A stretch of 64,000 bases of DNA from Streptomyces sp. SID8352 (GTDB lineage: Bacteria; Actinomycetota; Actinomycetes; Streptomycetales; Streptomycetaceae), in assembly GCF_009862265.1 (NCBI RefSeq), contig NZ_WWGX01000075.1, forward strand, positions 55,107 to 119,106, read 5' to 3'. The translations under genes were made by a program, and so were the position numbers. Positions 18,261 through 29,300 of this stretch are shown here, in pieces. Within the stretch, counting starts at the first letter, position 1. Each line of letters starts with the position of its first letter. Below the pieces are notes generated by a model. The model saw only the letters and a list, made by a program, of their open reading frames with translations. It made no database searches and was not told where the DNA came from.

Positions 18261-19034
18261 TCACGGGACCGTCGCGGCGAGCAGGTCGTCCGCGAGGTCC
18301 GCCACCAGCTCCGCGCGGCACGGAGCGAGGAAGAAATGCCCGCCCGGGAACACCCGGAGCCGGAACCCGGACGCGGTCTGGCGGCGCCAGCCCTCCAGCT
18401 CCTCCCGGGAGAACTCCGGATCGTCCCGGCCGCCGTAGACCGTGACCGGACAGGACAGCGGCGGCCCGGGAACGTGCGCGCAGGTCTCCAGCAGCGCGAC
18501 GTCCGCGCGGAGCGACGGCAGGTACAGGGCGCGCATCTGCGGATCGTCCCGGACGGCCGGGGGGATGGCGCCGAAGCGTTCGTCCAGGGCCTTCAGGAAG
18601 AGGTCGTCGGGCAGCCGGTGCACCACGGTGTGCCGCAGCGGGAGATCGGGCGCCGCCCGCGCCGACACCGCGAGGCGGACCGGCTCCGTGCCGTACGAGC
18701 GGCGCAGCTCCCGGGCCAGCTCGAAGGCGAGCAGCCCGCCCAGACTGTGCCCGAACACCGCGTACGGGCCGCCGTCCAGCGCCGGACCGAGGACCGCCGC
18801 CGCCTCCTCGACCAGGGCCGGCACATCGGTGCGCGGCTCCTCCCGGAACCGTGCCTCGCGCCCGGGCAGCCGCAGCAGCCAGGGCTCCACCGCGTCCGGC
18901 AGCAGGGCCCCCCAGCCCTGGAACGCCGCGGTGCCGCCGCCCGCGTACGGCAGGCACAGCAGCCGTACCAGCGGGGCGGCGCGCGGGGCGGGACGCAGCA
19001 CCCAGCGGTCGAGGTCGGACGGGGCCGTGGTCAC
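18261..19034 (-). CDS. type II thioesterase
   Basis: 257 residues, an alpha/beta hydrolase of the editing thioesterase family that removes stalled or wrong acyl groups from PKS/NRPS carrier proteins. Family landmarks are LLCLPYAGGGTAAFQGW, nucleophile Ser97 in VFGHSLGG, the acid region YGGRDDPEF and the late histidine in FPGGHFFL. GTG 19034 has GGAG eight bases upstream. It is the last gene of the minus-strand cluster, 117 bp after the monooxygenase gene, separated by short tandem repeats. Confidence 0.95.
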   Translation of the reverse strand: MTTAPSDLDRWVLRPAPRAAPLVRLLCLPYAGGGTAAFQGWGALLPDAVEPWLLRLPGREARFREEPRTDVPALVEEAAAVLGPALDGGPYAVFGHSLGGLLAFELARELRRSYGTEPVRLAVSARAAPDLPLRHTVVHRLPDDLFLKALDERFGAIPPAVRDDPQMRALYLPSLRADVALLETCAHVPGPPLSCPVTVYGGRDDPEFSREELEGWRRQTASGFRLRVFPGGHFFLAPCRAELVADLADDLLAATVP

Positions 19035-19085
19035 GGGGCACTCCAGAGGGGAAGGGATGGTGCCGGGGTCCGGGAACGCCCCGGC

Positions 19086-19127
19086 GGCGGACCGGCGGAC
19101 CGGCCGGCGGACCGGCGGACCGGCGGT
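19086..19127. repeat. short tandem repeats, 9-bp unit, between monooxygenase and thioesterase genes
   Basis: Four to five copies of a GGCGGACCG-like unit with one irregular junction fill part of the 117-bp gap. They could form structured RNA between the two coding regions. Confidence 0.6.
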
Positions 19128-19151
19128 CGGAGGTGGTGGTGGGGGAGAGGG

Positions 19152-20357
19152 TCAGGAGCGGGCGTAGTACCAGGAGAGTCCGCCGTCCGGGACGCCCGTA
19201 CGGCGGGCGGTCTCCCCGGCGGTCGCTGTGGGTTCCCCGGTCGCTCCGGGTCCGTCCGGGGCCGGACCCGGAGCGGGTGCCGCCGAGGGTGCCGTCGAGG
19301 GGGCGGCCGCCGGCGCCGGGCGCAGGTCGGCGCACCGGGCACGCAGCGCGTCCAGCCGGGGCAGCATGCCCAGCACCGTGTCGAACGGGACACCGAAGTC
19401 GACCAGGCAGGCGATCTCGTCGACCCCGATCCCGGCCAGCCTGCGCACCACCTGCTCGCACTTGTCCGGCGTCCCCAGCAGCGAGCGCCGCCGGTAGAAG
19501 TCCTCCGCGGCGACGTCCACCAGCGCCCGCTGCTCCTCGTCGCTCATGGCGGAGGAGGCCCCGTCGACCGCCGCGTCCCCGCGCTTCTGGCGCACGAACG
19601 ACGCCAGATAGCGACGGACGGGATCGTGCACGGTCCGCCGCACCTCCGCCTCGTCGTCGCCGACGAAGGTGTGCAGCCCCACGGTCACCACGCCCTCGGC
19701 CGGGTCGAGTCCGGCCCCGGCCCGCGCGGCCCGGTACGCGGCGACGTTCTCCGCCAGCCGCTCCCAACTGTCCAGCAGCGTGAGGACGTTGAGCCCCTCC
19801 CGGCCGGCCCGCAGCCAGGTCTCCGGATTCGAGGTGTGCACCAGCCACAGCGGCAGCTCCGGCTGGTGCGGCCGAGGATGGGTGCGCACCTCCAGCGGCC
19901 GTCCGTCCGGGCCGGGGAACGACACCCGCTCCCCCCGCCAGAGCGCGCGCAGCGTCGCGACGTGCCCGAAGGTGTACTCCCGCCGGTCCTCGTAGAGGTC
20001 CGGGTGGAAGACGAAGTCGCCCTTGTGCCAGCCGGTGGCCAGGCAGATCCCGGCCCGGCCGCCGGACAACTGGTCGACCAGGGCCCACTCCTCCGCCACC
20101 CGCACCGGGTGGTGGTGCGGCAGCACCACGCTCCCGGCCCGCAACCGCAGGTTCCTCGTCACCGTGGCGAGGGCCGCGCTGAGCACGGAGGGGTTGGGGA
20201 AGCTGCCGCCGAACTCCTGGAAGTGCCGTTCCGGCGTCCAGATCGCCAGGAACCCCCGGTCGTCCAGGTAGCGGGCGACGTCCAGGATGAACCGGTACCG
20301 GTCACCCGCGGCGTTGCGGTCGTCGGAGGAGAAGAAGTAGACGCTGAAGTCGGTCAT
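19152..20357 (-). CDS. luciferase-like flavin monooxygenase of natural-product type
   Basis: 401 residues. The TIM-barrel domain (1-340) matches the LLM family found in PKS and NRPS clusters, with MTDFSVYFFSSDDR, FLAIWTPERHFQEFGG, ATVTRNLRLRAGSVVLPHHH, LATGWHKGDFVFHPD and a late LLGTPDKCEQVVRRL. Such enzymes use reduced flavin and oxygen to hydroxylate or oxidise carrier-bound intermediates, MupA of mupirocin being a relative. The last 55 residues are a Pro/Ala-rich tail ending GGLSWYYARS, perhaps for docking. Its ATG overlaps the stop of the third PKS gene by 4 bp, so it is made with the assembly line. The target carbon cannot be told from sequence. Confidence 0.92.
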   Translation of the reverse strand: MTDFSVYFFSSDDRNAAGDRYRFILDVARYLDDRGFLAIWTPERHFQEFGGSFPNPSVLSAALATVTRNLRLRAGSVVLPHHHPVRVAEEWALVDQLSGGRAGICLATGWHKGDFVFHPDLYEDRREYTFGHVATLRALWRGERVSFPGPDGRPLEVRTHPRPHQPELPLWLVHTSNPETWLRAGREGLNVLTLLDSWERLAENVAAYRAARAGAGLDPAEGVVTVGLHTFVGDDEAEVRRTVHDPVRRYLASFVRQKRGDAAVDGASSAMSDEEQRALVDVAAEDFYRRRSLLGTPDKCEQVVRRLAGIGVDEIACLVDFGVPFDTVLGMLPRLDALRARCADLRPAPAAAPSTAPSAAPAPGPAPDGPGATGEPTATAGETARRTGVPDGGLSWYYARS

Positions 20358-23300
20358 GCGCGCGGTCCCTTCGGAGCGGGAGCGGGAGCGGACGTGGCGG
20401 TGGTGGCGGGTTCGGTCGGGGGCAGGGTGTCCGCCACGACCTCGGCGATGGCCCGCAGGTTCTCCTCCAGGACGATGGTGAAGTGGTCGGCGTCCAGGTG
20501 GTGGACGCGCACGTCGTCACCGGCCAGCGAGCCGAGCCCGTTGGTGGTGTCGCTGTCGTCCCGGCCGATCGCGGGCATGCCGTACGGATTGCGCGCGGCG
20601 GAGAAGCCCCGCGTGGCGTGGAAGACCGTGGTCGGCACCGGCCGGGCGAACGGCCGCGCCCGGTAGTCGAGCAGCAGCTTGCCGTTGAGGTCGAGGAGCG
20701 CGAACCGGGTGCGCACCAGCCGGTGCACCTCCTCCGCCGACAGTTCGGCCGGGGAGCCCTCCACCACGTGCCGGGTGACGTGGTCGATGGCCTCCTCGGC
20801 CGACAGACCCGTCAGCTCCTCGATGGTCAGTGACGGTTCGGCCTTCCACAACTGCGAGGCCGAGTTGCCGATCAGCATCAGTGTGACCGCGTCCTGGTTC
20901 TCCTCGGTGATCACCGAGTTGTCGACGCCGTCCCAGGCGCCCGTCCCCGGCAGCAGGGCGTCCACGAGGTACAGGTGGGCCACCTCGGCTCCGTCCGCCA
21001 CCAGTTGGCGCGCCATCTCGAAGGCCAGGATGCCGCCGAAGGAGGCCCCGCCGAGCACGTACGGCCCCTCGGGGTGCTCCGCCCGGATCTCCGCCACGTA
21101 GCGTGCCGCCATCGCCTCGATGGACGGGAACTCGGTGAACCGCAGATCGGCGTCCAGCTGCTCCAGCCCGTGGAGCGGATACTCCATGCCCAGGTACCGG
21201 GACAGGTAGATGCAGTAGCTGACGTCACCGAACAGGTGGTGCACCCAGTACGACGGCATCCTGGTCCCGGAGCGGTTGATGGGAACCAGGAAGCTGCGGT
21301 CCCCGGCGGGGACGGTGCGGACACCGCGTCCTGCGGCCACGGGCGCGGGCCGGGGCGCGGGTGCCGTCCCGGAGGCGCGGGGGTCCAGCCGTGCGGCGCC
21401 CTCGCGCGACAGGGTGCCACCGGGCACCTCCACCGCGTCCAGCAGGACCGGCGGCGGCACCAGCGCGCGGTCCCAGGACCCCGCCCCGGGGGCGGCCAGG
21501 ACGGCGGTCCGGCCGGCCGGGGCGAGCGGGCGGACGGGTGTGTCCCCGACGGCCCGGCGCAGCAGCCGGCGCCAGTCGGCCGCCCCGGCCAGGCGCTCCT
21601 CCAGCGGGGTGCCGCGCAGGGGGACACCGGGAAGCGCGGACAGCGACCGGACGGCGGAGCGGAGCGCCGCCCCGCGGTCCGCCGCGGTCCCCGAGGGGGC
21701 GGGCGGCGGCGCGGACGCCGGGGAGCCGCACCAGACGGCGGCGAACTGCTCGGCCACCGCGCGCACATCGGCCGCGTCGTCCCCGGCGAGCCGCTCCTCG
21801 GGTCCGGGCGCGTCCAGCAGCACCAGATCGGCGACCTCGTGGCCCGCGTCGGTCAGCAGCCGTGCCGCCTCCACCGCGAGCCGGGCGGCCACCGCGTGAC
21901 CGGCCAGCCGGTACGGGCCCGCAGGACGGTGCGCGAGGATCGCGTCGACGCACACCCGCGCCAGCTCCGCCAGCCCGTGCCCCGCCGTCGTGCCGCGCGG
22001 GGCGGGAGTGGTGAACTCGACTCCCCGGACCGGCCCCCGGGCGGCGAACGGCGCGCGCAGGCGCAGCAGCCAGGTCAGCTCGCCGGTCTCCCCGGGCAGG
22101 CCGTACAGAGGGGTGCCGGGGCCGTCCTCCCCGAAGGGGACCACGACCGCCCGGGGCGCCGGGGCGGGCGGCGCGTCCGGTGCGCCCGCCGCCCGGTCGG
22201 CCGCGCCGGGTTCCCCGGCGGTGGCGGGTGCGGGTCCGCCGTCCGGGGAGACGCCGTACTCGTCGGTGAGGTGCCGGACGAGGCTGTCCAGGGTCGTGCA
22301 CTCGAAGATCGCCGCCATGGGGATGTGGTCGCCGAACGCGCCCTGGATGCGCTGCATGATCCGCAGCGCCGAGATCGAGTCGACGCCGTACGCAGCCAGG
22401 TCCCGGTCGGGGGCCACGGACTCGGGCGGCAGACCGATGCCCTCGGCGAGCAGGACCCGCACCCGGGCGGCCAGGCCGCCGCCGGGGGCGGGAGCCGTTG
22501 CCGGGGCCGTCGTCCCGTCCGCCGCGGTCGCGGAGCGGGAGGCGGGTGGCGTCGGCGGCGCCGTGGGTGCGGGCTCGGGCGCGGGCACGGTGGCGGGGCG
22601 AGCGGGCGCCGGTGGGGCCGGCGCAGCGAGGTGCGGGGGAGCGGGGAGTGCCGGGGACGCCGGAGGTGCGGGGGCCGGGCCGGTCACGGGAGCCGGGGCC
22701 GGGACGACGGACGCCGTCGGCCGGGGCGGGGAGGTGACCCCTGCCGTCGCGGCCGGGGCGGTCGCGGCGGGCACGGTCACCGGGACGGGCGCCGTGGCCG
22801 TCGTGGGCGCGGCTCCGGTGAACCAGTGGCGCTCGCGAGCGAAGGGGTACGTGGGCAGCCCCGCCACCCGGCGCCACGGCTCACCGCTGTCCAGCGCGGA
22901 CCAGTCGAGGTCGGCGCCCCGCACCCACAGGGCCGCCGCCTTGCCCAGGTCGCCGGAGCGGGCCAGCTCCAGCACCCGTGCCGTGTCGTCCGCGTCCAGC
23001 ACCCCGGCGGCGGCCCGGTCGGGCACGGCCGGGGTGCTCTCGGCGACCACGTCGCACCGCTCACCGGCGGCGAACGCCCGCAGCGCCGCGGCCAGCCGCG
23101 CGGAGGAGTCGGTGACCACGGCGAGACGGCGCTCCAGCGCGGGCCGCCCGACCCGCAGCGTCCGGGCGAGCGCGCGCAGGCCCACGGGGTCCGCGCCGCC
23201 GGCCGCCGCCCGGTCCAGCCGGTCCGCGAACAGGGTCGCGTACTCCCTGAGCCGGTCGTCGGAGCGGGCGCTGAGCACGAAAAGCTCCGGGGTGCCGTCG

Positions 23301-26300
23301 TCGGCGGGCACCGCCCGCGGGTCGACGAACTCCTCCACCACCACATGGGCGTTGACACCGCCGAAGCCGAACGAGCTGATCCCGGCCAGCCGGGGCGCCT
23401 CGGCACCGGAGGCGGTGCGCGGCCGGTCCCACGGGCGGACCGAGTCGACCAGGTGGAACGGGCCGTCCGCCAGGTCGAGCAGCGGGTTGGGGCGCTCCAG
23501 GTGCAGCGTCGGCGGCAGCATGCCGTGCCGCATCGCGAGGACGGTCTTGACGAGTCCCGCGATGCCCGCCGCGGTCTCCAGGTGCCCGACGTTGGTCTTG
23601 ACGCTGCCGAGGGCGATGCCCCGGCCGTGCTCCGGCCCCACCCCCAGCTCGTGGAAGGCTCGGGTGAGGCCCTTGAGTTCGACCGGGTCGCCGAGCGCGG
23701 TCCCGGTGCCGTGCGCCTCCACGTAGCCGACGAGGGACGCGTCGGTGCCGCCCCGCCGGTGCGCCGCGGTGATCACGGCCGCCTGCGACTCGGAGTTGGG
23801 CGCGGTGAGCGACGCCGCCCGGCCGCCGTGGTTGACCGCCGTGCCGCGGATCACCGCGTACACCGTGTCGCCGTCGTCGAGCGCCGCCGACAGCGGCTTC
23901 AGCAGGACCGCGCCGACGCCCTCGCCGCGCACATAGCCGTCGGCGCGGTGGTCGAAGGACTTGCAGCGGCCGTCCGGGGCCAGCATCCCGGACTTGCCGA
24001 AGGCCAGGTGCCCGGTGGGCGTGAGGGTGAGGTTGACCCCGCCCGCGATCGCCGCCGAGCATTCGCCGGAGCGCAGGGCGCCCACCGCGCGGTGCACCGC
24101 GACCAGCCCCGACGAGCAGGCGGTGTCGACCGGTTCGCTCGGTCCGCGCAGGTCCAGCAGGAAGGAGACGCGGTTGGCCAGGATGCTGTGCGCGTTGCCG
24201 GTGGCGACCTGGCCGTCGATCTCGGTGCCGGATTCCAGGAGCAGCGTGGCGTACTCGGTGGAGCCGCAGCCGACGAAGACGCCGGTGCGGGTGCCGGCCA
24301 GGGAGGCCGGATCGTGGCCCGCGTCCTCGACGGCCCGCCACACGGTCTGCAGGAACAGCCGGTGCTGCGGGTCCATCAGCCGGGCCTCGCGCGGCGAGAT
24401 GCGGAAGAACCCGGCGTCGAACCGGTCGGCGTCGGCCAGGAAGCCGCCCCAGCGGGAGGCCACCCGCCCGGGATCGGTCCTCGGATCGCCGTAGATTTCC
24501 CGCCAGTCGAAGCGCTCGGCCGGTATCTCCTCGACGAGGTCCCGCCCGGCGAGCAGGTTGGCCCAGTAGGAGGCGAGGTCGGGGGAGCCGGGGAAGGCGC
24601 CCGCCATCCCGACGATCGCGACGGGCTCGGCCACGCCCGGGTGCCCCGGCTCCGGACGGCCGGTCCCGGTGGGAGGCGGCGGTCCCGGGGCCGTCCCGGG
24701 CGGGAAGGCCGGCGCGGGGGCCGGCACTCGTGCCGGTGCCGGTGCTTGTGGCCGGTCCGGTGCCGGTGGTTCGGGGCTCGGGGGTGCGGCCGGGGCCTGC
24801 GGCACGGTCGCCGTCTGCCGGGCCAGGGCCTCGATCAGGGCCCCGACATCGCGGAAGCCGTACAGGTCGGCGGGGTTGAGGGAAGTGCCCAGCTCGGCGT
24901 TGACGCGGACGGTCAGTTCGACCACCGTGACCGAGTCGAAGCCGAAGTCGCTGAGGTGCTCGTCCAGTCCGATGTCCTCGTGCCGCACCCCCAGCACCGC
25001 CGCCACCGCGTCCACCACGGTGGCGCGCATCCGGCCGATGGTCTCTGTCACGTCGTCCTCCTCCGGGACCGAGGTGTGGCGGGGCCGGTGTTCCGCGGCG
25101 GGGACGGCGGCCGGTCCGGAGGCCGGCACCGGGACCGGAGCCCGGACCGGCACCGCCGGGGGCGCATCGGTGACGCCCGCGGGGGCCGTTCCGGCGGGCA
25201 GCCGGTGCGGGGTCCGGGCGAAGGGGTAGCCGGGCAGGGAGACGATCCGGCCCTCGTCCAGGCCGAGGGCCTCCGCCGCCCCCGTCAGCCGGGCGCCCGC
25301 CGCCCAGGCCGCGCCCGCCGCCGCCAGGGCGGCCGGCCCGGCGCCGGGCGCGACGGTGTGACCGGTGTCCGCGTCCGCCGGGGCGTGGCCGGCCGACACC
25401 CGGTCAGGCCGTTCCCCGGCGAGATGGCGGTCCAGCAGGGAGACGAGTTCGGGGACGTCGTGCGCCACGACGGCCAGCCTGCGCCCGAGCGGTTCGCGGC
25501 CCACCGCGAGGGTGCGGGCCACGTCCGCCAGTTCCGGCGCCGCGTCGCCGCGTTCCGCCAGATGGTCGCGCAACCGGTGTGCGTGGGCGGTGAGTTGTTC
25601 CTCCCGCCGGGCCGACAGCAGGATCAGGCGCGGCATCGCACCCGCTCCCGGCCCCGCCTGGGCCCGGGGCCGCGGTTCCGGCGGACCGGCCAGCACCGCA
25701 TGGGCGTTGGCGCCGCCCGCGCCGAAGGAGCTGACCGAGGCGAGCCGTCCGGCGGCAGGTGTGCCGCCGGGCCAGGGCTCCGGCTCCCGCACCAGGCGCA
25801 GCGCGTCGCCGTCGAACTCCGCGACGGGACGGGGGCAGTCCAGGGTGGGCGCCAGCTCACCGTGCCGCATCTGGAGCAGCACCTTGATGAGCTGGGCCAT
25901 CCCGGAGGCCGCTTCCAGGTGGCCCAGGGACGGCTTCACGGACCCGACCGCCACCCCGGCTCCCCCGAACACCCGGGCCAGCGCCGCCGCCTCCACGGGA
26001 TCGGCGATCGGGGAGCCGGTCGCCTGCGCCTCCACGTACTGCACGGCGCCGGGCTCGACACCCGCGCGGGCCAGCGCCCTGCGGATCAGTTCCTCCTGGG
26101 CGTCGGCGCTCGGGGTGACCATGCTGTCGGTGGCCCCGTTCGCGTTGGCCGCGGTCCCCAGGACCAGGCCGTGCACCCGGTCGCGGTCGCGCAGTGCCGC
26201 CGCCAGCGGCTTGAGCACGACGGCGCCCACGCCTTCGCCGGGGACCATGCCGTCGGCGTCCCGGTCGAAGGAGCGGCTGCGGCCGTCCGGGGCGAGCATC

Positions 26301-29300
26301 CTCATCCCCGCCAGGGCGTCGTGGTGCGACGGGTCCAGGATCAGGTTGACGCCGCCCACCACGGCGGCGCCGCAGTCCCCGCGCCGTACCGCCCCGCACG
26401 CCAGGTGCAGGGCGGTCAGGGAGGACGAGCAGGCGGTGTCCACGGCCAGGCTCGGCCCGGTGAAGCCGAGCACGTGCGAGACGCGGTTGGCCACCGACCA
26501 GTGCGCGGAATGGGCGCGCGCCTCGTGGCCCGCGCCGCGCAGCTCCGCCGCCCGCACCTGGTAGGGGCTGTGCATCACCCCGGCGAACACGCCGACACCG
26601 GCGCCGTTCGTGGCGCGTGCCGCGCGTTCCAGACCGGCCCGGGTGGTTCCCGCGTCCTCCAGCGCCGTCCACACCGCCTCCAGGAACAGCCGCTCCTGGG
26701 GGTCGGTGCGCTCGGCGTCCCGGGGGGACATCCGGAAGACCAGTGGGTCGAACGCCTCCACGTCGTCCAGGAACCCGCCCCACCGCGCCTCACCCTCCTT
26801 CTGATCGGCCGCCCAGTGCCCGCCGGGCACCCCGGAGACGGCCCGCCGGCCGGCGCGCAGCCGCCCCCAGAGCACGTCGGGCGTACCGGCCCCGGGGAAC
26901 CGTCCGGAGAACCCGACGACGGCGAGCGGCTCCTCGGCGGTGGGCGTCGGCACCACCCGGGCCGGGGCGCCCTGTCCGGCCGGAGCGATCGGGTGGGCCG
27001 GTGCCGCCGGGCCGACCGCGGCCGGCGCGGCCGGGACCGGGACGTGCGGGGACCCGACGGCCTCCGCCGGGACCGGCCCGGCCGCCGCATCCCCGACCGG
27101 AGCGGGAACCGGGGCGGTGTCCGTGCCGGACGGCCACCCTCCGTTCCCTCCCGCGCCCGGTGCTCCGGACGCCGTCCCGCCCGCGCGCGGCACCGCGGCC
27201 ACCGCCCCCGTCGGGACGTATCCGGCATCCGGGGCGGGCTCCGTCGCCGCGGCCGGGCCGGACAGCCGGTCCAGCGGACGGGAAGGATCGCCGAGCAGCG
27301 CCTCGACCACCCCGTCGAGCGACGTCGTCTCGAAGCGCACGGCGCGCGGGACGGGCCCGAGCCGGGCCTCGACCCGCTCCAGGACCTCCATGGCCACCAG
27401 GGAGTCCACCCCGTACGAGGACAGGGGCGCGGCGGGATCGAGGTCCGCCGCGTCCATGCCCAGCACCGAGGCGAGCACCTCCCGCAGATACGCGGTGGCT
27501 GCCGCGACGGGAGCGGGGCCGGTCGGGGCCGGGCGGGCGCCGGTCCCGTCCGGCCGTACGGCGACGGCGGTCCCGGCCACCCCGCCGCCCGTGAACCGGT
27601 CCGGCGCTCCGCCCGCCGTCTCCAGCAGCACCCCGGCAAGTTCGCGCACGGACACCGACTCGAAGCGGACGTGGCGCGGTGCCGTGCCGAGGTCCGCCTC
27701 GATCCGCTCGGCCGCCTCCAGGGCGACCAGGGAGTCGACCCCGTAGGAGGACAGCGTTGCCGCCGGGTCGAGGTCCGTCCTGTCCATCCGCAGTACGTCG
27801 GCCAGGACGCCCCGCAGATACGCCGCGGCGGCCTCAACCGCGTCCGGTCCGGGCGCCGTCCCCGGCGCGTCCGGCATCGGCGCCGAGGACGGGAGCGCCG
27901 CCCCGCCGACCGCGCCCCCGCCCACCCCGCCCCCGGCGTCCGTGCCCCCGGCGTCCGCGCCCCCGGCGTGCGTGCCCCCGGCGTGCGGGGCGCGCCCTAC
28001 GGGCACCGGCCACTCGTCGCGCTCGGCCAGGAACACGTGCTGGCCCGCCGCCCCGTCGTCCGGCCCCGCCGCGCCCACGGTCCGCACCCCGCGCAGCCCG
28101 GCGTCCAGCAGCACCGACCGCCAGGTCCCCGGGCTGAGCAGCGGCGAGCACGGCTGGCGCAGCTCCCCGTCCCCGTACGCCCACCAGCCCTCGGTCAGGC
28201 CGAAGATCATGGTGACGGCGTCCAGCACCCGCGTGCCCTCGTTGACCACCAGCAGCCCGCCGGGCCGCAGCAGTCGCGCCGCCGCCCGGACGACGCCGCG
28301 CACATCGCGGGTGGCGTGCAGCACGTTCGCCGCGAGGACGACGTCGTGGGCCTCCTCCTCGAAGCCCTGCGCCACCGGGTCCCCCGCGATGTCCAGCACC
28401 GAGAAGTCCGCGTACGGGTACGCCTCCCCGAACCGCTCGCGGGCCCTGCGGACGAGTCCGGGGGAGAGGTCCGTGAACGCGTAGTCGACACGGTCGGCGA
28501 ACGGGCGCAGGGCCTCCAGGACGGGACGAGCGGTGCCGCCGGTGCCCGCGCCGACCTCCAGCAGCCGCAGCCGCCCGGTGCCCTCGCCGGTCCACCGCTC
28601 CGCGTGGGCGGCGACGGCCGCCGCGCACACCGCGTTGAAGTGCTCCGAGCGCGGGTCGTCGTGGTACAGCGGCGCCAGCTTGTGGTGGCCGCCGCCCGGG
28701 AAGAGCACCGACAGCCCGTCGCGCCGGCCGGTCAGCACTTCCGGCAGCGCCCGCGCGCACTCCCGCAACAGGCCCACCAGCGCGCCCGCGTGGGGGTGCG
28801 CGGTGAGCAGCCGCTCCTCCAGCACCCCGGCGGCGGCCGGGTCCGGCACCCGGGGCCCGGTCGCCGGTACGGTGAACGCGCCGTCCGCGCCGCGCTCCAG
28901 GTGCCCGCCCCGTACCAGCGCCGACAGCGCCGCGTCCAGCAGCCGTCCACGGGCCGGGGGCACCCCGAGACGTTCCGCGAGCGCGGTCCGGGTCACCGTC
29001 GTGCCGGGGCCGGGCCACGAGCCGTGGGCGAGGAAGGCGTCCCGCAACAGCACCCGTGCGTACGGCTCCAGGGCGGCGAAGTACTCCGCGCCCGCCGGCC
29101 CGGGGCCCTCGGCGGTCCTCCGCCGGGCCGCGGCCTCCGCCGCGCGGACCGCCCCGGATCCACCGGACGGCACCGGGGCCGGGCGCACCCCCGGGCCGTC
29201 TTCCGCCCCCGCCAGCCGGACCGGCGCCACCTGCACGGCCGGACCGGCCAGCACCCGCCGCAACGCGGTCAGGCCCGCCGCGTCGCTCAGCGGCTCGACC

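Noticed and set aside
17506..20088. Minus-strand 860-codon frame over the response regulator, thioesterase and monooxygenase
   Set aside because: It conflicts with three genes with intact catalytic motifs and has no ribosome binding site or domain.
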